Source of the DNA: Pontiella sulfatireligans
Lineage (GTDB): Bacteria; Verrucomicrobiota; Kiritimatiellia; Kiritimatiellales; Pontiellaceae
Reading direction: 5' to 3'
Assembly (NCBI RefSeq): GCF_900890705.1
Contig: NZ_CAAHFH010000001.1
Coordinates: 3,534,001-3,598,000 of the forward strand
Length of the DNA stretch: 64,000 bases
This document shows positions 28,837-37,579 of this stretch, in pieces. Every line of letters starts with the position of its first letter. The first letter of the stretch is position 1. The notes under the pieces are model-generated. The model was not told the origin of the DNA, ran no database searches, and worked only from the letters and a program-made list of their open reading frames with translations. The position numbers and the translations under genes were made by a program.

Positions 28837-28855
28837 GCATGGCGGAACAACTATT

Positions 28856-28915
28856 TTTACGCAACCCTTTGCCTAGAATGCGTCCATTATTGCCCCTGCA
28901 ATCCGTTACATAGTC
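28856..28915 (+). promoter_or_regulatory. AraC-type promoter block (four-sulfatase operon)
   Basis: ACGCAACCCTTTGCC, TGCGTCC and CGTTACATAGTC follow the block pattern with several mismatches. Position and spacing upstream of the sulfatase start are right. Confidence 0.45.
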
Positions 28916-28948
28916 AGTCGAGCCGCTATCCAACAAAAAGGGAATACG

Positions 28949-30841
28949 ATGAACAGACGTAATTTTTCAATGCTGGCTTCTGCAACGGGCATCACCGCCA
29001 TGGCTGGAAATGCGCTGGCCGGGAAATCAAAAAAAACCAACCTGCTGATCATCCACACGGATGAGCATAACTTCCGCACGCTCGGCTGCTACCGAGAACT
29101 GATGCCCGACGACCAGGCGTTTGTCTGGGGCGAAGGCGTTAAGGTGGATACCCCGCACATTGACTCCATCGCCCACGACGGCGCGATCTGCACAAGCTAC
29201 TATGCCTCGTCCCCGGTCTGCACGCCGTCGCGCGCATCTTTCGTGACCGGCCTCTATCCCATCGCAACCGGATCGCCGGTGAACAATATGCCGATGCATG
29301 ACGGGCTCGCCACCTTCGCCTCGGTGCTGAAGGACCAAGGCTATGCCACCTCGTATGTCGGCAAATGGCACCTCGACGGCGACGCCAAGCCGGGCTTTGA
29401 ACCGGCCCGCAAGTTCGGCTTTTCCGATAATCGATATATGATGAACCGCGGCCACTGGAAAGGACTGTCGAACATTAACGGCAAGCCGGCGGTGATTGGA
29501 CTCATTCCTGAAAAAGAATCCGCAAAATTCAATGTGTCGGGATCAAACCCCGAAAACTTCACCACCGACTTCCTGACCACCCGCTCGCTGGAAATCCTCG
29601 AGCGCGACAAAGGCAAGCCGTTCTGCCTGATGCTCTCCATTCCCGACCCACACGGCCCGAACAGCGTGCGCCCGCCCTACGACACCATGTTTAAAAATTT
29701 TCACTTTGAGAATCCCCGCACGATGGACGTTCCTGTGGAAAGCATGCCGATCTGGGCTCAAGGCGGAAAGGAGCTCGTATCGGAGCTGAATCAGAAGCAG
29801 ATGCAGATCTATTTCGGTATGGTGAAATGCATCGACGACAACGTCGGACGCCTTTTGGAATGGCTGGAAGCCAACGGGCTGGCCGACAACACCATCGTCG
29901 TATTCACCTCCGACCACGGCGACCTGATGGGCGAACACAAAAAGCACAACAAGGGAAGCCCCTTCGAAACCTCTGCCAAAATCCCGTTCCTCATCCGCTA
30001 TCCCGAAAAGATTGCCCCCGGGAAAATGATCCATACCGCCTACACCACCGTGGACTTCCCGCAGACCATTCTGGGCATCATGGGCGCGCCCGGAATCCCC
30101 GGCTCCCAAGGACTGAACGACGCGAAGGCCTTCACCTCGCCTGCAAAGAAAGTCGAAGACGGCCGCGTCACCTACATCACCGCCTCCGCCAGTGGCTGGG
30201 TAGCGGCAGTGAACAACCGCTGCAAGCTCGTCATCTCGGAAAGCGACATCCCGTGGCTCTTCGACCTGAAGAAGGATCCGGACGAACTGATCAATTTTTA
30301 CCTCAACCCGGAGTATGCTCAAATCGGCAAGACCATGATGGACGAATTGGTTCGGCAGATGAAGGCCTACAACGAACCCGGACTCGCCAAAGGAAAGAAC
30401 TACCTCTACAGCGCCGATCAAAAGGTGCCGGCGAATACCGGCGGGAAAAAGAAGGGCGGAAAGCTCAAGGCCGACAAAAAGGGTGAATACCTGATCGACG
30501 AAGCCGACCTCGAGCTAAACGCCAAGGGCGCAAAAAAAAGTTCATGGAACCGCGTGCTGGAAGTCCCAACGAAAAGCTTTGCGCCCAACACCACCTATGC
30601 CCTGACGATGGAGTGGGAGTCAAAAGGCCTAGATAAAGGCGCCGATTTTTTTGTCAACTTTGTCGGCGACAAATCGGATAAAACGGCCAAGCAGCTGCAT
30701 ATCTGGAAGGCGGCCGCAGGAGAATCCGGCACCCTGACATTGGAGCTGAGCACCAACGATTCCAATGCATGGCAGCTCACAGCCGGAATCCGAGGCGGGG
30801 GGCATCTGGCGGCGAAGCGCATTCAGATCAAAAAGAAATAG
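28949..30841 (+). CDS. S1 sulfatase with Tat-like signal and extra C-terminal domain
   Basis: 630 residues; AAGGGAATACG precedes the ATG. The N-terminus MNRRNFSMLAS followed by a hydrophobic stretch and ALAG looks like a twin-arginine signal. The formylglycine motif is CTPSRASFVTG with Cys91. Metal ligands lie in IHTDEHNFRTLG and TSDHGDLMGEH, and KWHLDG is present. The sulfatase ends near residue 490. A Lys-rich linker (GGKKKGGKLKADKKG) and a ~120-residue beta-sandwich-like domain follow, which the closest paralogue at 33862 lacks. This may be a binding module. First gene of a four-sulfatase operon with 9-11-bp gaps. Substrate inferred as sulfated galactan fragments. Confidence 0.88.
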   Translation: MNRRNFSMLASATGITAMAGNALAGKSKKTNLLIIHTDEHNFRTLGCYRELMPDDQAFVWGEGVKVDTPHIDSIAHDGAICTSYYASSPVCTPSRASFVTGLYPIATGSPVNNMPMHDGLATFASVLKDQGYATSYVGKWHLDGDAKPGFEPARKFGFSDNRYMMNRGHWKGLSNINGKPAVIGLIPEKESAKFNVSGSNPENFTTDFLTTRSLEILERDKGKPFCLMLSIPDPHGPNSVRPPYDTMFKNFHFENPRTMDVPVESMPIWAQGGKELVSELNQKQMQIYFGMVKCIDDNVGRLLEWLEANGLADNTIVVFTSDHGDLMGEHKKHNKGSPFETSAKIPFLIRYPEKIAPGKMIHTAYTTVDFPQTILGIMGAPGIPGSQGLNDAKAFTSPAKKVEDGRVTYITASASGWVAAVNNRCKLVISESDIPWLFDLKKDPDELINFYLNPEYAQIGKTMMDELVRQMKAYNEPGLAKGKNYLYSADQKVPANTGGKKKGGKLKADKKGEYLIDEADLELNAKGAKKSSWNRVLEVPTKSFAPNTTYALTMEWESKGLDKGADFFVNFVGDKSDKTAKQLHIWKAAAGESGTLTLELSTNDSNAWQLTAGIRGGGHLAAKRIQIKKK

Positions 30842-30851
30842 AGGAGACCAA

Positions 30852-32369
30852 GTGATAACTGCAAAAACAATGGCGACGGGCTTGGCATTCGCCGTACTGA
30901 CGGGTGGCACGTATGCGGGGGCTTCAACGCCAAAAGTTAAACCCAACATCGTGTTTATTTTGGTCGACGACCTCGGACACGGCGACGTCGGATTCAACGG
31001 ATCGACCTATTACGAAACGCCGCACATTGACCAACTGGCCAATGACGGGCTAGTGATCAAGAACGCCTATATGTATCCGACTTGCTCTCCGTCGCGCACG
31101 GCGCTGGCCACGGGGAAGCAGTCGTTCCGCACCGGCGTCTACACGGTTCCCGTCCTCGAAAAGGGCAATGATCAGGTGAGCATATTCTCGCGCTGGACGG
31201 TCGGCGAAGAGCACATCATGTACAGCCAGCCGCTGGCGGACGCCGGCTACAAATCCATCCACCTTGGCAAGTGGCACCTCGTCGGCCCCTATCCCAAAAA
31301 AGAGATGGAAGCGTCCTGGCCGCTGAAGAAAAAGCTGGGGCAACCCAAGCCATCGGACTTCAGCTGGGTGCCCTATCACAAAGAGCACTGCAAAGCGTAT
31401 TATCCGGAAGGCCGCGGCTATCTCAAAAACATTGGCGGCACCTATCGCGGCGATCCCGCGCTGGAGGTCGGTGGCTACAAGAGCAAGACCGGCGGCTATT
31501 TCGCGCCGTTCAGCAATCCGTTCATGGACCAGAAAAATCCGAAAGACAAATGGCTGACCGACCATTTGACCACCGAAGCCATCAACTTCATGGACGAGCA
31601 CAAGGAAGGCCCGTTTTTCATCAACCTTCACTACTACACCGTCCACCGCCCTGTCGTAGCCCGCAGCGAGGAGTTGACGGAAAAATACATGAACAAACTC
31701 GGCGACCCTAAAACCGGCCAGGGCATGGAAACGGGAAAGAAAAAACTCACGACGGCTCAGTACGCCACCATGATTGAGTCGCTCGACGACAACGTCGGGC
31801 GAATCGCCGAATTTCTCGACCAAAAAGGGCTGCGCGAAAATACGCTCATCATCTTTACGTCCGATAACGGACAGAACATCGGCAGCAATCTTCAGCTGCG
31901 CGGAAAGAAAGGCTACATCTACGAGGCTGGCATCCGGGTTCCCGCGTTCGTGAATTGGCCCGGAAAGGTTGACGCGCGCCGCACCGAAACACCGGTGATG
32001 GTGACCGATTATTTTCCGACCTTTATGGAGCTCGCGGGAATCGACTACAGGGGCCAGCTCGACGGCCAATCCTTCGCACCGCTCTTCAAGGGCGAGGACA
32101 AGGCGCTGCAGGCCCGTCCGATCTTTTGGCACCTCGCCAGCGAATATAGAAACGGCACCTGCTCCATCATCCGCAAAAACGACATGAAGCTCATCCAGTT
32201 CCTCGCCACCGGCGAGCTGGAGCTGTACGACCTGAAAAAGGATCCAAAGGAAGAAAACAACCTGGCCCTGAAAAACCCCGAAACCGCGCAGCTGTTGCTG
32301 AAGGAACTAACCGGCTGGCGCAAGGCCAACAACGTTCCGCTGCCTCCGAATTCGTCGTTGCCCTACTAG
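30852..32369 (+). CDS. S1 sulfatase (GTG start)
   Basis: 505 residues from GTG 30852. GAGGAG directly after the previous stop is 5 bases from this GTG, and the signal peptide (TMATGLAFAVLTGGTYAGA) follows; the alternative ATG at 30870 lacks a ribosome site. The formylglycine motif is CSPSRTALATG with Cys78. The metal site is VDDLGHGDVG, with GKWHLVG and TSDNGQN further on. Long insertions around residues 150-200 (YHKEHCKAYYPEGRG...) distinguish it from its neighbours and probably shape the substrate pocket. Second gene of the sulfatase operon. Confidence 0.88.
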   Translation: MITAKTMATGLAFAVLTGGTYAGASTPKVKPNIVFILVDDLGHGDVGFNGSTYYETPHIDQLANDGLVIKNAYMYPTCSPSRTALATGKQSFRTGVYTVPVLEKGNDQVSIFSRWTVGEEHIMYSQPLADAGYKSIHLGKWHLVGPYPKKEMEASWPLKKKLGQPKPSDFSWVPYHKEHCKAYYPEGRGYLKNIGGTYRGDPALEVGGYKSKTGGYFAPFSNPFMDQKNPKDKWLTDHLTTEAINFMDEHKEGPFFINLHYYTVHRPVVARSEELTEKYMNKLGDPKTGQGMETGKKKLTTAQYATMIESLDDNVGRIAEFLDQKGLRENTLIIFTSDNGQNIGSNLQLRGKKGYIYEAGIRVPAFVNWPGKVDARRTETPVMVTDYFPTFMELAGIDYRGQLDGQSFAPLFKGEDKALQARPIFWHLASEYRNGTCSIIRKNDMKLIQFLATGELELYDLKKDPKEENNLALKNPETAQLLLKELTGWRKANNVPLPPNSSLPY

Positions 32370-32378
32370 GAACCCCTT

Positions 32379-33860
32379 ATGAACGCACATTTAAAAAGCA
32401 TCGCAGCCAGTCTCTTGCTTCTCGCAGGAATCGCCCCTCAGCTGGGCGCCAAACCGAACCTTGTCGTCCTGATGGCGGATGACATCGGACTCGGCGACAT
32501 CAGTTTTTTCCAGCGCCAGCGCAGCGAAACACCAGTGCTGGAGACACCAAACATCGACAAGCTGATCTCGCAAGGCATGCGCTTCACCGATGCCCACTCC
32601 CCCGCCTCGCTCTGCGCCCCCACCCGCTTTTCGATGCTGACCGGCAACTATTCCTACCGCAACCACAACTCGTTCGGCGTCTGGACACCGGAGGCGGAAT
32701 CAGGCATCGAGCCCGGCGGCTTCACCACCAGCGCCCGGATCGCCAAGGCCGGCGGCTACCAGACCGCATTCTTCGGCAAGTGGGGGCTCGGCAGCTCCTG
32801 GCTTTCCAAAATCGAAAACTGGGAAAAGGAAGACGGCGGTGCGCTGCACTTTGGCTTCGACTATGCCTGCGAATTGCCGGAAGGCATCCAGAACAAGCCC
32901 TATGCGTTCTATGAAAACCAGGTCTGGATGAAACTGGGCCCGGATTCCGTTATGAAGGAACTCGACGCCGATCAAACGTGCTACGCCACCTCGAAAAAAC
33001 TCAACGACCGCGGTGGCATGGGCGACTCCAACTGGGATCCCTCCAAAGCGGGCCCGGTTCTCGCGAAGAAAGGCATGGAATATATCAAGAAGCATGCCGG
33101 CAACCCGTTCTTCATGTATTACTGCAGCCAAGCCGTGCACATCCCCCACGAACCGCCGGTCGAGCTCGACGGCATCAAGATCGCTGGAACCACGCCGGGC
33201 AAACACAGCGACATGGTCAAGGAGCTGGATGTGCAAACCGGCATGCTGGTTCGGGCGCTGAAGAAAGCCGGCGTTTATGACCACACGCTGTTCATCTTCA
33301 CGTCCGACAACGGCGGCCTCTCCATGGATCTGGATTCGAGCAACGGCTTGAGCGGCAAGAAGGGCTCCATCATGGAGGGCGGCCACCGCGTGCCGTTCGT
33401 CGCCGTATGGCCGGGCAAGATCAAGCCGGGCTCGGTCTCCGACGAACCAATCATTGGACACGACGTGGTCGCCACCATTGCGGCGCTGGCCGGCCAGCCG
33501 ATCGACCGGAACATGGTAAAGGACTCGATGAATCTGCTGCCCGTATTGCAAGGGCACGATGTGAAGGAGCGCCACAGCAACCTGATGCACCAGTCCGCCG
33601 GCGGCCCCTCATGGGCCATCCGCGATGGCGACTGGAAGCTGATCATGAAGGCCAGCACCACGATCAAGGATTTCAAGTTTAAGCCGGAAAAACTGCTGCA
33701 ACCGGGCATCATGGAACCGATCGGACTCTACAACCTAAAAACCGATCTCTACGAAAAGAACAACCTGCTTAAGAACCCAGAATACAAACCGCGCGTGGAT
33801 GCCATGCTCAACCGGTGCATCGAACTGCGCAAAACCAAGGCCCCGACCGTCGGAGAATAA
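32379..33860 (+). CDS. S1 sulfatase
   Basis: 493 residues with a signal peptide (LKSIAASLLLLAGIAPQLGA). The formylglycine motif is CAPTRFSMLTG, Cys79, with Thr in the fourth position instead of Ser, which the C-X-P-X-R rule allows. MADDIGLGDIS, GKWGLGS (Trp-Gly instead of Trp-His) and TSDNGGLSMD are the other signature strands. The GKWGLG form recurs in some arylsulfatase A-like subfamilies. Third gene of the operon, 9 bp after its neighbour. Confidence 0.88.
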   Translation: MNAHLKSIAASLLLLAGIAPQLGAKPNLVVLMADDIGLGDISFFQRQRSETPVLETPNIDKLISQGMRFTDAHSPASLCAPTRFSMLTGNYSYRNHNSFGVWTPEAESGIEPGGFTTSARIAKAGGYQTAFFGKWGLGSSWLSKIENWEKEDGGALHFGFDYACELPEGIQNKPYAFYENQVWMKLGPDSVMKELDADQTCYATSKKLNDRGGMGDSNWDPSKAGPVLAKKGMEYIKKHAGNPFFMYYCSQAVHIPHEPPVELDGIKIAGTTPGKHSDMVKELDVQTGMLVRALKKAGVYDHTLFIFTSDNGGLSMDLDSSNGLSGKKGSIMEGGHRVPFVAVWPGKIKPGSVSDEPIIGHDVVATIAALAGQPIDRNMVKDSMNLLPVLQGHDVKERHSNLMHQSAGGPSWAIRDGDWKLIMKASTTIKDFKFKPEKLLQPGIMEPIGLYNLKTDLYEKNNLLKNPEYKPRVDAMLNRCIELRKTKAPTVGE

Positions 33861-33861
33861 A

Positions 33862-35328
33862 ATGAATAGACGCAACTTCACCATAACCGCATCCGTCACC
33901 ATAGCAGCCATCAGCCGCACCACGCTCGCAGGCAAGTCCAAGCAACCCAACCTGCTGATCATTCATACGGACGAGCACAACTTCCGCACACTCGGTTGCT
34001 ACCGCGATCAGCTCCCCGAAGACCAAGCGTTTGTCTGGGGCAAAGGCAACGGCGTTGAAACACCGCACATCGACCGGATTGCCGACGAAGGCGCCATCTG
34101 CAACAACTATTACTGCTCGTCGCCGATCTGCACACCGTCGCGCGCCTCGTTCATCACCGGCCTCCACCCGCAGGCGACCGGCGCACCGAAAAACGGCGAC
34201 CACATCCGGCAGGATATCCCCACCTTCGCAACCGTCCTGAAAGAGCACGGCTACGCCACATCCTATGTCGGAAAGTGGCACCTCGACGGACATGAAAAAT
34301 ATACTTTCGGCATCGAATACAAGGCCGGCTTCGACGACAACCGCCATATGATGAGAGGCGGGCATTCACCGTTCTTTCAAGTGAAAAACGGCAACGTGGC
34401 CAAAGGCGGGCTTGGCGACAAATCCGTTGCCAAACTGCCGAAAGAAGAAGTAGTCCACATGACCGACTTTTTCACCGACGCCACCCTGGAAATTCTCGAA
34501 CGCGACAAGAACAAGCCGTTCTGCATCATGCTCTCGATTCCGGATCCGCACACGCCGGACTATGCCCGCCCGCCCTACCACACCATGTATGACCACATGG
34601 ATCTGCAACCCCCGAAAACCATGGCGCCCGAATACACGGCAGCGAAACCTTCGTGGGCTTCCAAGAGCAACGACGACGACCATAACGAGGCCGATGGCTT
34701 TGACCCGAAGCCCCTGCGCCAATATTTCGGCATGGTCAAGCACATCGACGACAGCGTCGGCCGGTTGCTGGAGTTTCTAGATAAAAACGGCCTGTCCGAA
34801 AATACGATCGTAATCTTCACCTCCGACCATGGCGACATGTTCTTCGAGCACAACCGCCGCAACAAGGGCGTGCCCTACGAAGCCTCGGCAAAAATCCCGT
34901 TTGTGATCCGCTATCCCAAAAAGATCAAAGCAGGCAAGGTCATCAACAAGGCCTACACCAACGTTGACTTCGCCCCGACCACGCTCGCACTGATGGGCGT
35001 GGAATCCGATGCCGCGTTCCATGGCGAAGACACCTCCGCCGATTTCCAGAATCCGGAAAAGAAAGTGGTGGACGACCGCATTACCTACTTTGCCAAAAAC
35101 GGCGGATGGTGGGTCGCGGCGGTGAACAACCGCTACAAACTGATCCTCGACAAGAAGGAAACGCCCTGGCTGATCGATCTGGAAAAAGATCCGGACGAGC
35201 TCGTGAACCAGTACAATAATCCCGAATACAAAGAAATCGCCAAACGCCTTCAGGACGAGCTCTTCGTACAGATGGAAAAATTCAAGGAACCAGGCCTTGC
35301 CATGAAGCGGCCCTACGTCACGGAATAG
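33862..35328 (+). CDS. S1 sulfatase with Tat-like signal
   Basis: 488 residues from ATG 33862, which sits 1 base after the preceding stop with GGAG upstream. MNRRNFTITASVT is a twin-arginine-like N-terminus. The sequence is a close paralogue of the 28949 protein (IHTDEHNFRTLGCYR, CTPSRASFITG with Cys90, GKWHLDG, TSDHGDMFFEH), but without the C-terminal extension. The two flank two unrelated sulfatases in one operon, which points to duplication followed by functional split. Last gene of the operon. Confidence 0.88.
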   Translation: MNRRNFTITASVTIAAISRTTLAGKSKQPNLLIIHTDEHNFRTLGCYRDQLPEDQAFVWGKGNGVETPHIDRIADEGAICNNYYCSSPICTPSRASFITGLHPQATGAPKNGDHIRQDIPTFATVLKEHGYATSYVGKWHLDGHEKYTFGIEYKAGFDDNRHMMRGGHSPFFQVKNGNVAKGGLGDKSVAKLPKEEVVHMTDFFTDATLEILERDKNKPFCIMLSIPDPHTPDYARPPYHTMYDHMDLQPPKTMAPEYTAAKPSWASKSNDDDHNEADGFDPKPLRQYFGMVKHIDDSVGRLLEFLDKNGLSENTIVIFTSDHGDMFFEHNRRNKGVPYEASAKIPFVIRYPKKIKAGKVINKAYTNVDFAPTTLALMGVESDAAFHGEDTSADFQNPEKKVVDDRITYFAKNGGWWVAAVNNRYKLILDKKETPWLIDLEKDPDELVNQYNNPEYKEIAKRLQDELFVQMEKFKEPGLAMKRPYVTE

Positions 35329-35368
35329 AAGCTGAACGCCATATCATTCCGCCACACCAGCCCGACTG

Positions 35369-35427
35369 AATATCGTATACCTTTTGCGCAATAGCGTATT
35401 TCTTCAGCTTTTACTTCTGCTATCTTA
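35369..35427 (+). promoter_or_regulatory. AraC-type tandem-repeat promoter block (FAD oxidoreductase gene)
   Basis: Nearly ideal copy: TCGTATACC, TTTTGCGCAATAG and CGTATTTC, with CGTAT repeated at 21 bp, then TTCTGCTATCTTA as extended -10. Confidence 0.75.
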
Positions 35428-35513
35428 CTGCATTAAACCAACTCAGCAGGACTAACAGCTCATACCCGAGACATCAAAACAACCCTCCGCGGAGGATGCA
35501 CAACAGGAGCACT

Positions 35514-37460
35514 ATGAAACGCAGAAGCTTTTTTAAAACATCCGCCGGAACGGTAGGCGTCGCAAGCATCCTCCCTATGGCCGGATGCACCACTGCCCGA
35601 GTGAACAGCAAGGGCGAACGGACCACCGATAAATGGACGCAAGTCGGCACCGGAAAAACCGGGTTGCCCAACCGTAAAAAAACCCTCAACTATGACGTTG
35701 CCGTGCTCGGCGCAGGCATGGCAGGCATCTCGGCGGCGGTTGCCGCAGCGCGGAACGGCGCCAAGACCGTGCTGGTGCAGGACCGCCCGGTGCTCGGGGG
35801 CAACGCTTCAAGCGAAATGCGCGTCACCGTCAACGGCGTACACGGCCTGCGCGTCAAAGATAAAAAGCAGCCGAAGATTGAGCGTGAAACCGGGATCATT
35901 GAAGAAATCATGATCGAGAACTGGTATTACAACCCGCAGGAGTCGTATCCCGTTTGGGACCACGTGCTCTACAACTTCTGCGTTCGCGAGCCCAACCTGA
36001 CGGTCATGCTCAACTGCCAGGCCACCGAGGCCATCATGGACGGCGCAAAAATAAAATCCGCAGTCTGCTGGGGCTACACCAACGAAACGGAATACGTCAT
36101 CAACGCCAAACAGTTTGTCGATTGCTCGGGCGACGGCCTGTTGGCGGCGACCGCCGGCGCGGAATACCGCACTGGACGCGAAGGCAAAGCCGAGTTCAAC
36201 GAATCCTACGCCCCCGACCAGCCCGACGGCTGGACCCAGGGCGACACGATCATGATGATCACCAAAGACATGGGCCGCCCCGTTCCGTTCTATCCGCCGG
36301 AATACGCGCTCCCCTTCGATTATGAAAAAGCCTTCAAGGACAAGCACCGCAAAATTAAGCAGGTAAAAGAGGGCTTCTGGTGGGTTGAGCTCGGCGATGA
36401 GTTCGATACGATTGCCGCCCGCGAGGACAACCGCCACAAACTGATGGCCTACTTCTACGGCGTCTGGGACCACATCAAGAATTCCGGCGACTTCCCCGAA
36501 GCCGACAACCTTGCGCTGGATTGGGTGGGCTCCATTCCCGGCCGCCGCGAATCGCGCCGCTTTATGGGCGATCATGTTCTCTGCCAAAATGACATGCTCG
36601 ATTATCGCCACTTCGAAGACGCGGTCGCGTATGGCGGTTGGTCGCTTGACGAACACGCACCCGGCGGAATTGAAAACCTCGACGACCCGGCCAGCTTTTT
36701 CCATCAAGGCTTCGAAAAGCTCTACGAGATTCCGTACCGCAGCCTCTACTCGAAAAACATTTCGAACCTGCAGTTTTCAGGACGCAACGCCAGCCTGACG
36801 CACATTGCCCTCTCCTCGACCCGCATCATCAGCACCTGCGCCATGATGGGCCAGGCCACCGGCTCGGCGGCCGCCATGTGTGTGGATAAAGGCGTCAACC
36901 CAAGGGACATCGCCCAGCTGCACATCAAGGAGCTACAGGAACAGATTATCCGCGACGACACCTTCATCCCTAACCGCCCCGCCAACGATCCGAAGGATCT
37001 GGTTCGCAACGACGGAATGCTCTTCGCCTCGCCGGCCAAGTCCGGCGACGTCAACCTGCTGACCGACGGCATTGGGCGCGATATCTACGGCGAGGTGCAC
37101 CACTGGGAATCCAACTCGCTGCCCGCCGAGATTCAGGTGGTCTGGGAAAAACCTGTCGAGCTTTCGAAAGTGGAGCTAAAGGGCGACACCGAACTGCATA
37201 AAAAAATCGCCATGCACAAGAATCCGGCCAAGAACGAGGGGCAGCACACCACCGTCCCGCCGGAGCTGATCAAAACCATGACGATCGATGCGCAGGTGAA
37301 CGGAAAATGGGTGCAGGTTGCCACGGTGGAAAACAATCTGGTCCGCCGGATTAAAACCGAGTTCCCGACGGTAAGAGCCACCGCCATCCGCCTAAACATT
37401 AAAGAGGTCCATGGCAAACCGACCGCCAAGGTCTTCGAAGTCCGCGCCTACAAATCATAA
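35514..37460 (+). CDS. Tat-exported FAD-dependent oxidoreductase
   Basis: 648 residues from ATG 35514 (AGGAG 6 bases upstream). KRRSFFKTSAGTVGVASILPMAGC combines a twin-arginine motif with a lipobox-like Cys, so a Tat-exported lipoprotein is likely. The dinucleotide fold DVAVLGAGMAGISAAVAAA and VLGGNASSEMR place it in the FAD_oxidored type. SIPGRRESRR and a C-terminal FAD-binding strand with STCAMMGQATGSAAA follow. The last ~130 residues resemble a discoidin-like beta-sandwich. It probably oxidises a carbohydrate or derivative in the periplasm; the substrate is unknown. Behind a strong operator block, and perhaps co-transcribed with cstA. Confidence 0.75.
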   Translation: MKRRSFFKTSAGTVGVASILPMAGCTTARVNSKGERTTDKWTQVGTGKTGLPNRKKTLNYDVAVLGAGMAGISAAVAAARNGAKTVLVQDRPVLGGNASSEMRVTVNGVHGLRVKDKKQPKIERETGIIEEIMIENWYYNPQESYPVWDHVLYNFCVREPNLTVMLNCQATEAIMDGAKIKSAVCWGYTNETEYVINAKQFVDCSGDGLLAATAGAEYRTGREGKAEFNESYAPDQPDGWTQGDTIMMITKDMGRPVPFYPPEYALPFDYEKAFKDKHRKIKQVKEGFWWVELGDEFDTIAAREDNRHKLMAYFYGVWDHIKNSGDFPEADNLALDWVGSIPGRRESRRFMGDHVLCQNDMLDYRHFEDAVAYGGWSLDEHAPGGIENLDDPASFFHQGFEKLYEIPYRSLYSKNISNLQFSGRNASLTHIALSSTRIISTCAMMGQATGSAAAMCVDKGVNPRDIAQLHIKELQEQIIRDDTFIPNRPANDPKDLVRNDGMLFASPAKSGDVNLLTDGIGRDIYGEVHHWESNSLPAEIQVVWEKPVELSKVELKGDTELHKKIAMHKNPAKNEGQHTTVPPELIKTMTIDAQVNGKWVQVATVENNLVRRIKTEFPTVRATAIRLNIKEVHGKPTAKVFEVRAYKS

Positions 37461-37472
37461 CAACGAAAACCG

Positions 37473-37530
37473 ACCACGAAAGACACGAAAGCCCGCTGAT
37501 CGTTTCGTGTCTTTAGTGTATTTCATGGTT
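37473..37530. repeat. Inverted repeat ACCACGAAAGACACGAAA
   Basis: ACCACGAAAGACACGAAAG and its imperfect complement TTTCGTGTCTTTAGTG...CATGGTT face each other in the 119-bp gap. Sequences of this type are dispersed in many environmental genomes. It could attenuate read-through into cstA. Confidence 0.55.
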
Positions 37531-37579
37531 AAACATCTTTCACCGAAGCGGATTAAGGATGGCTAATTGAGGAACGCTT

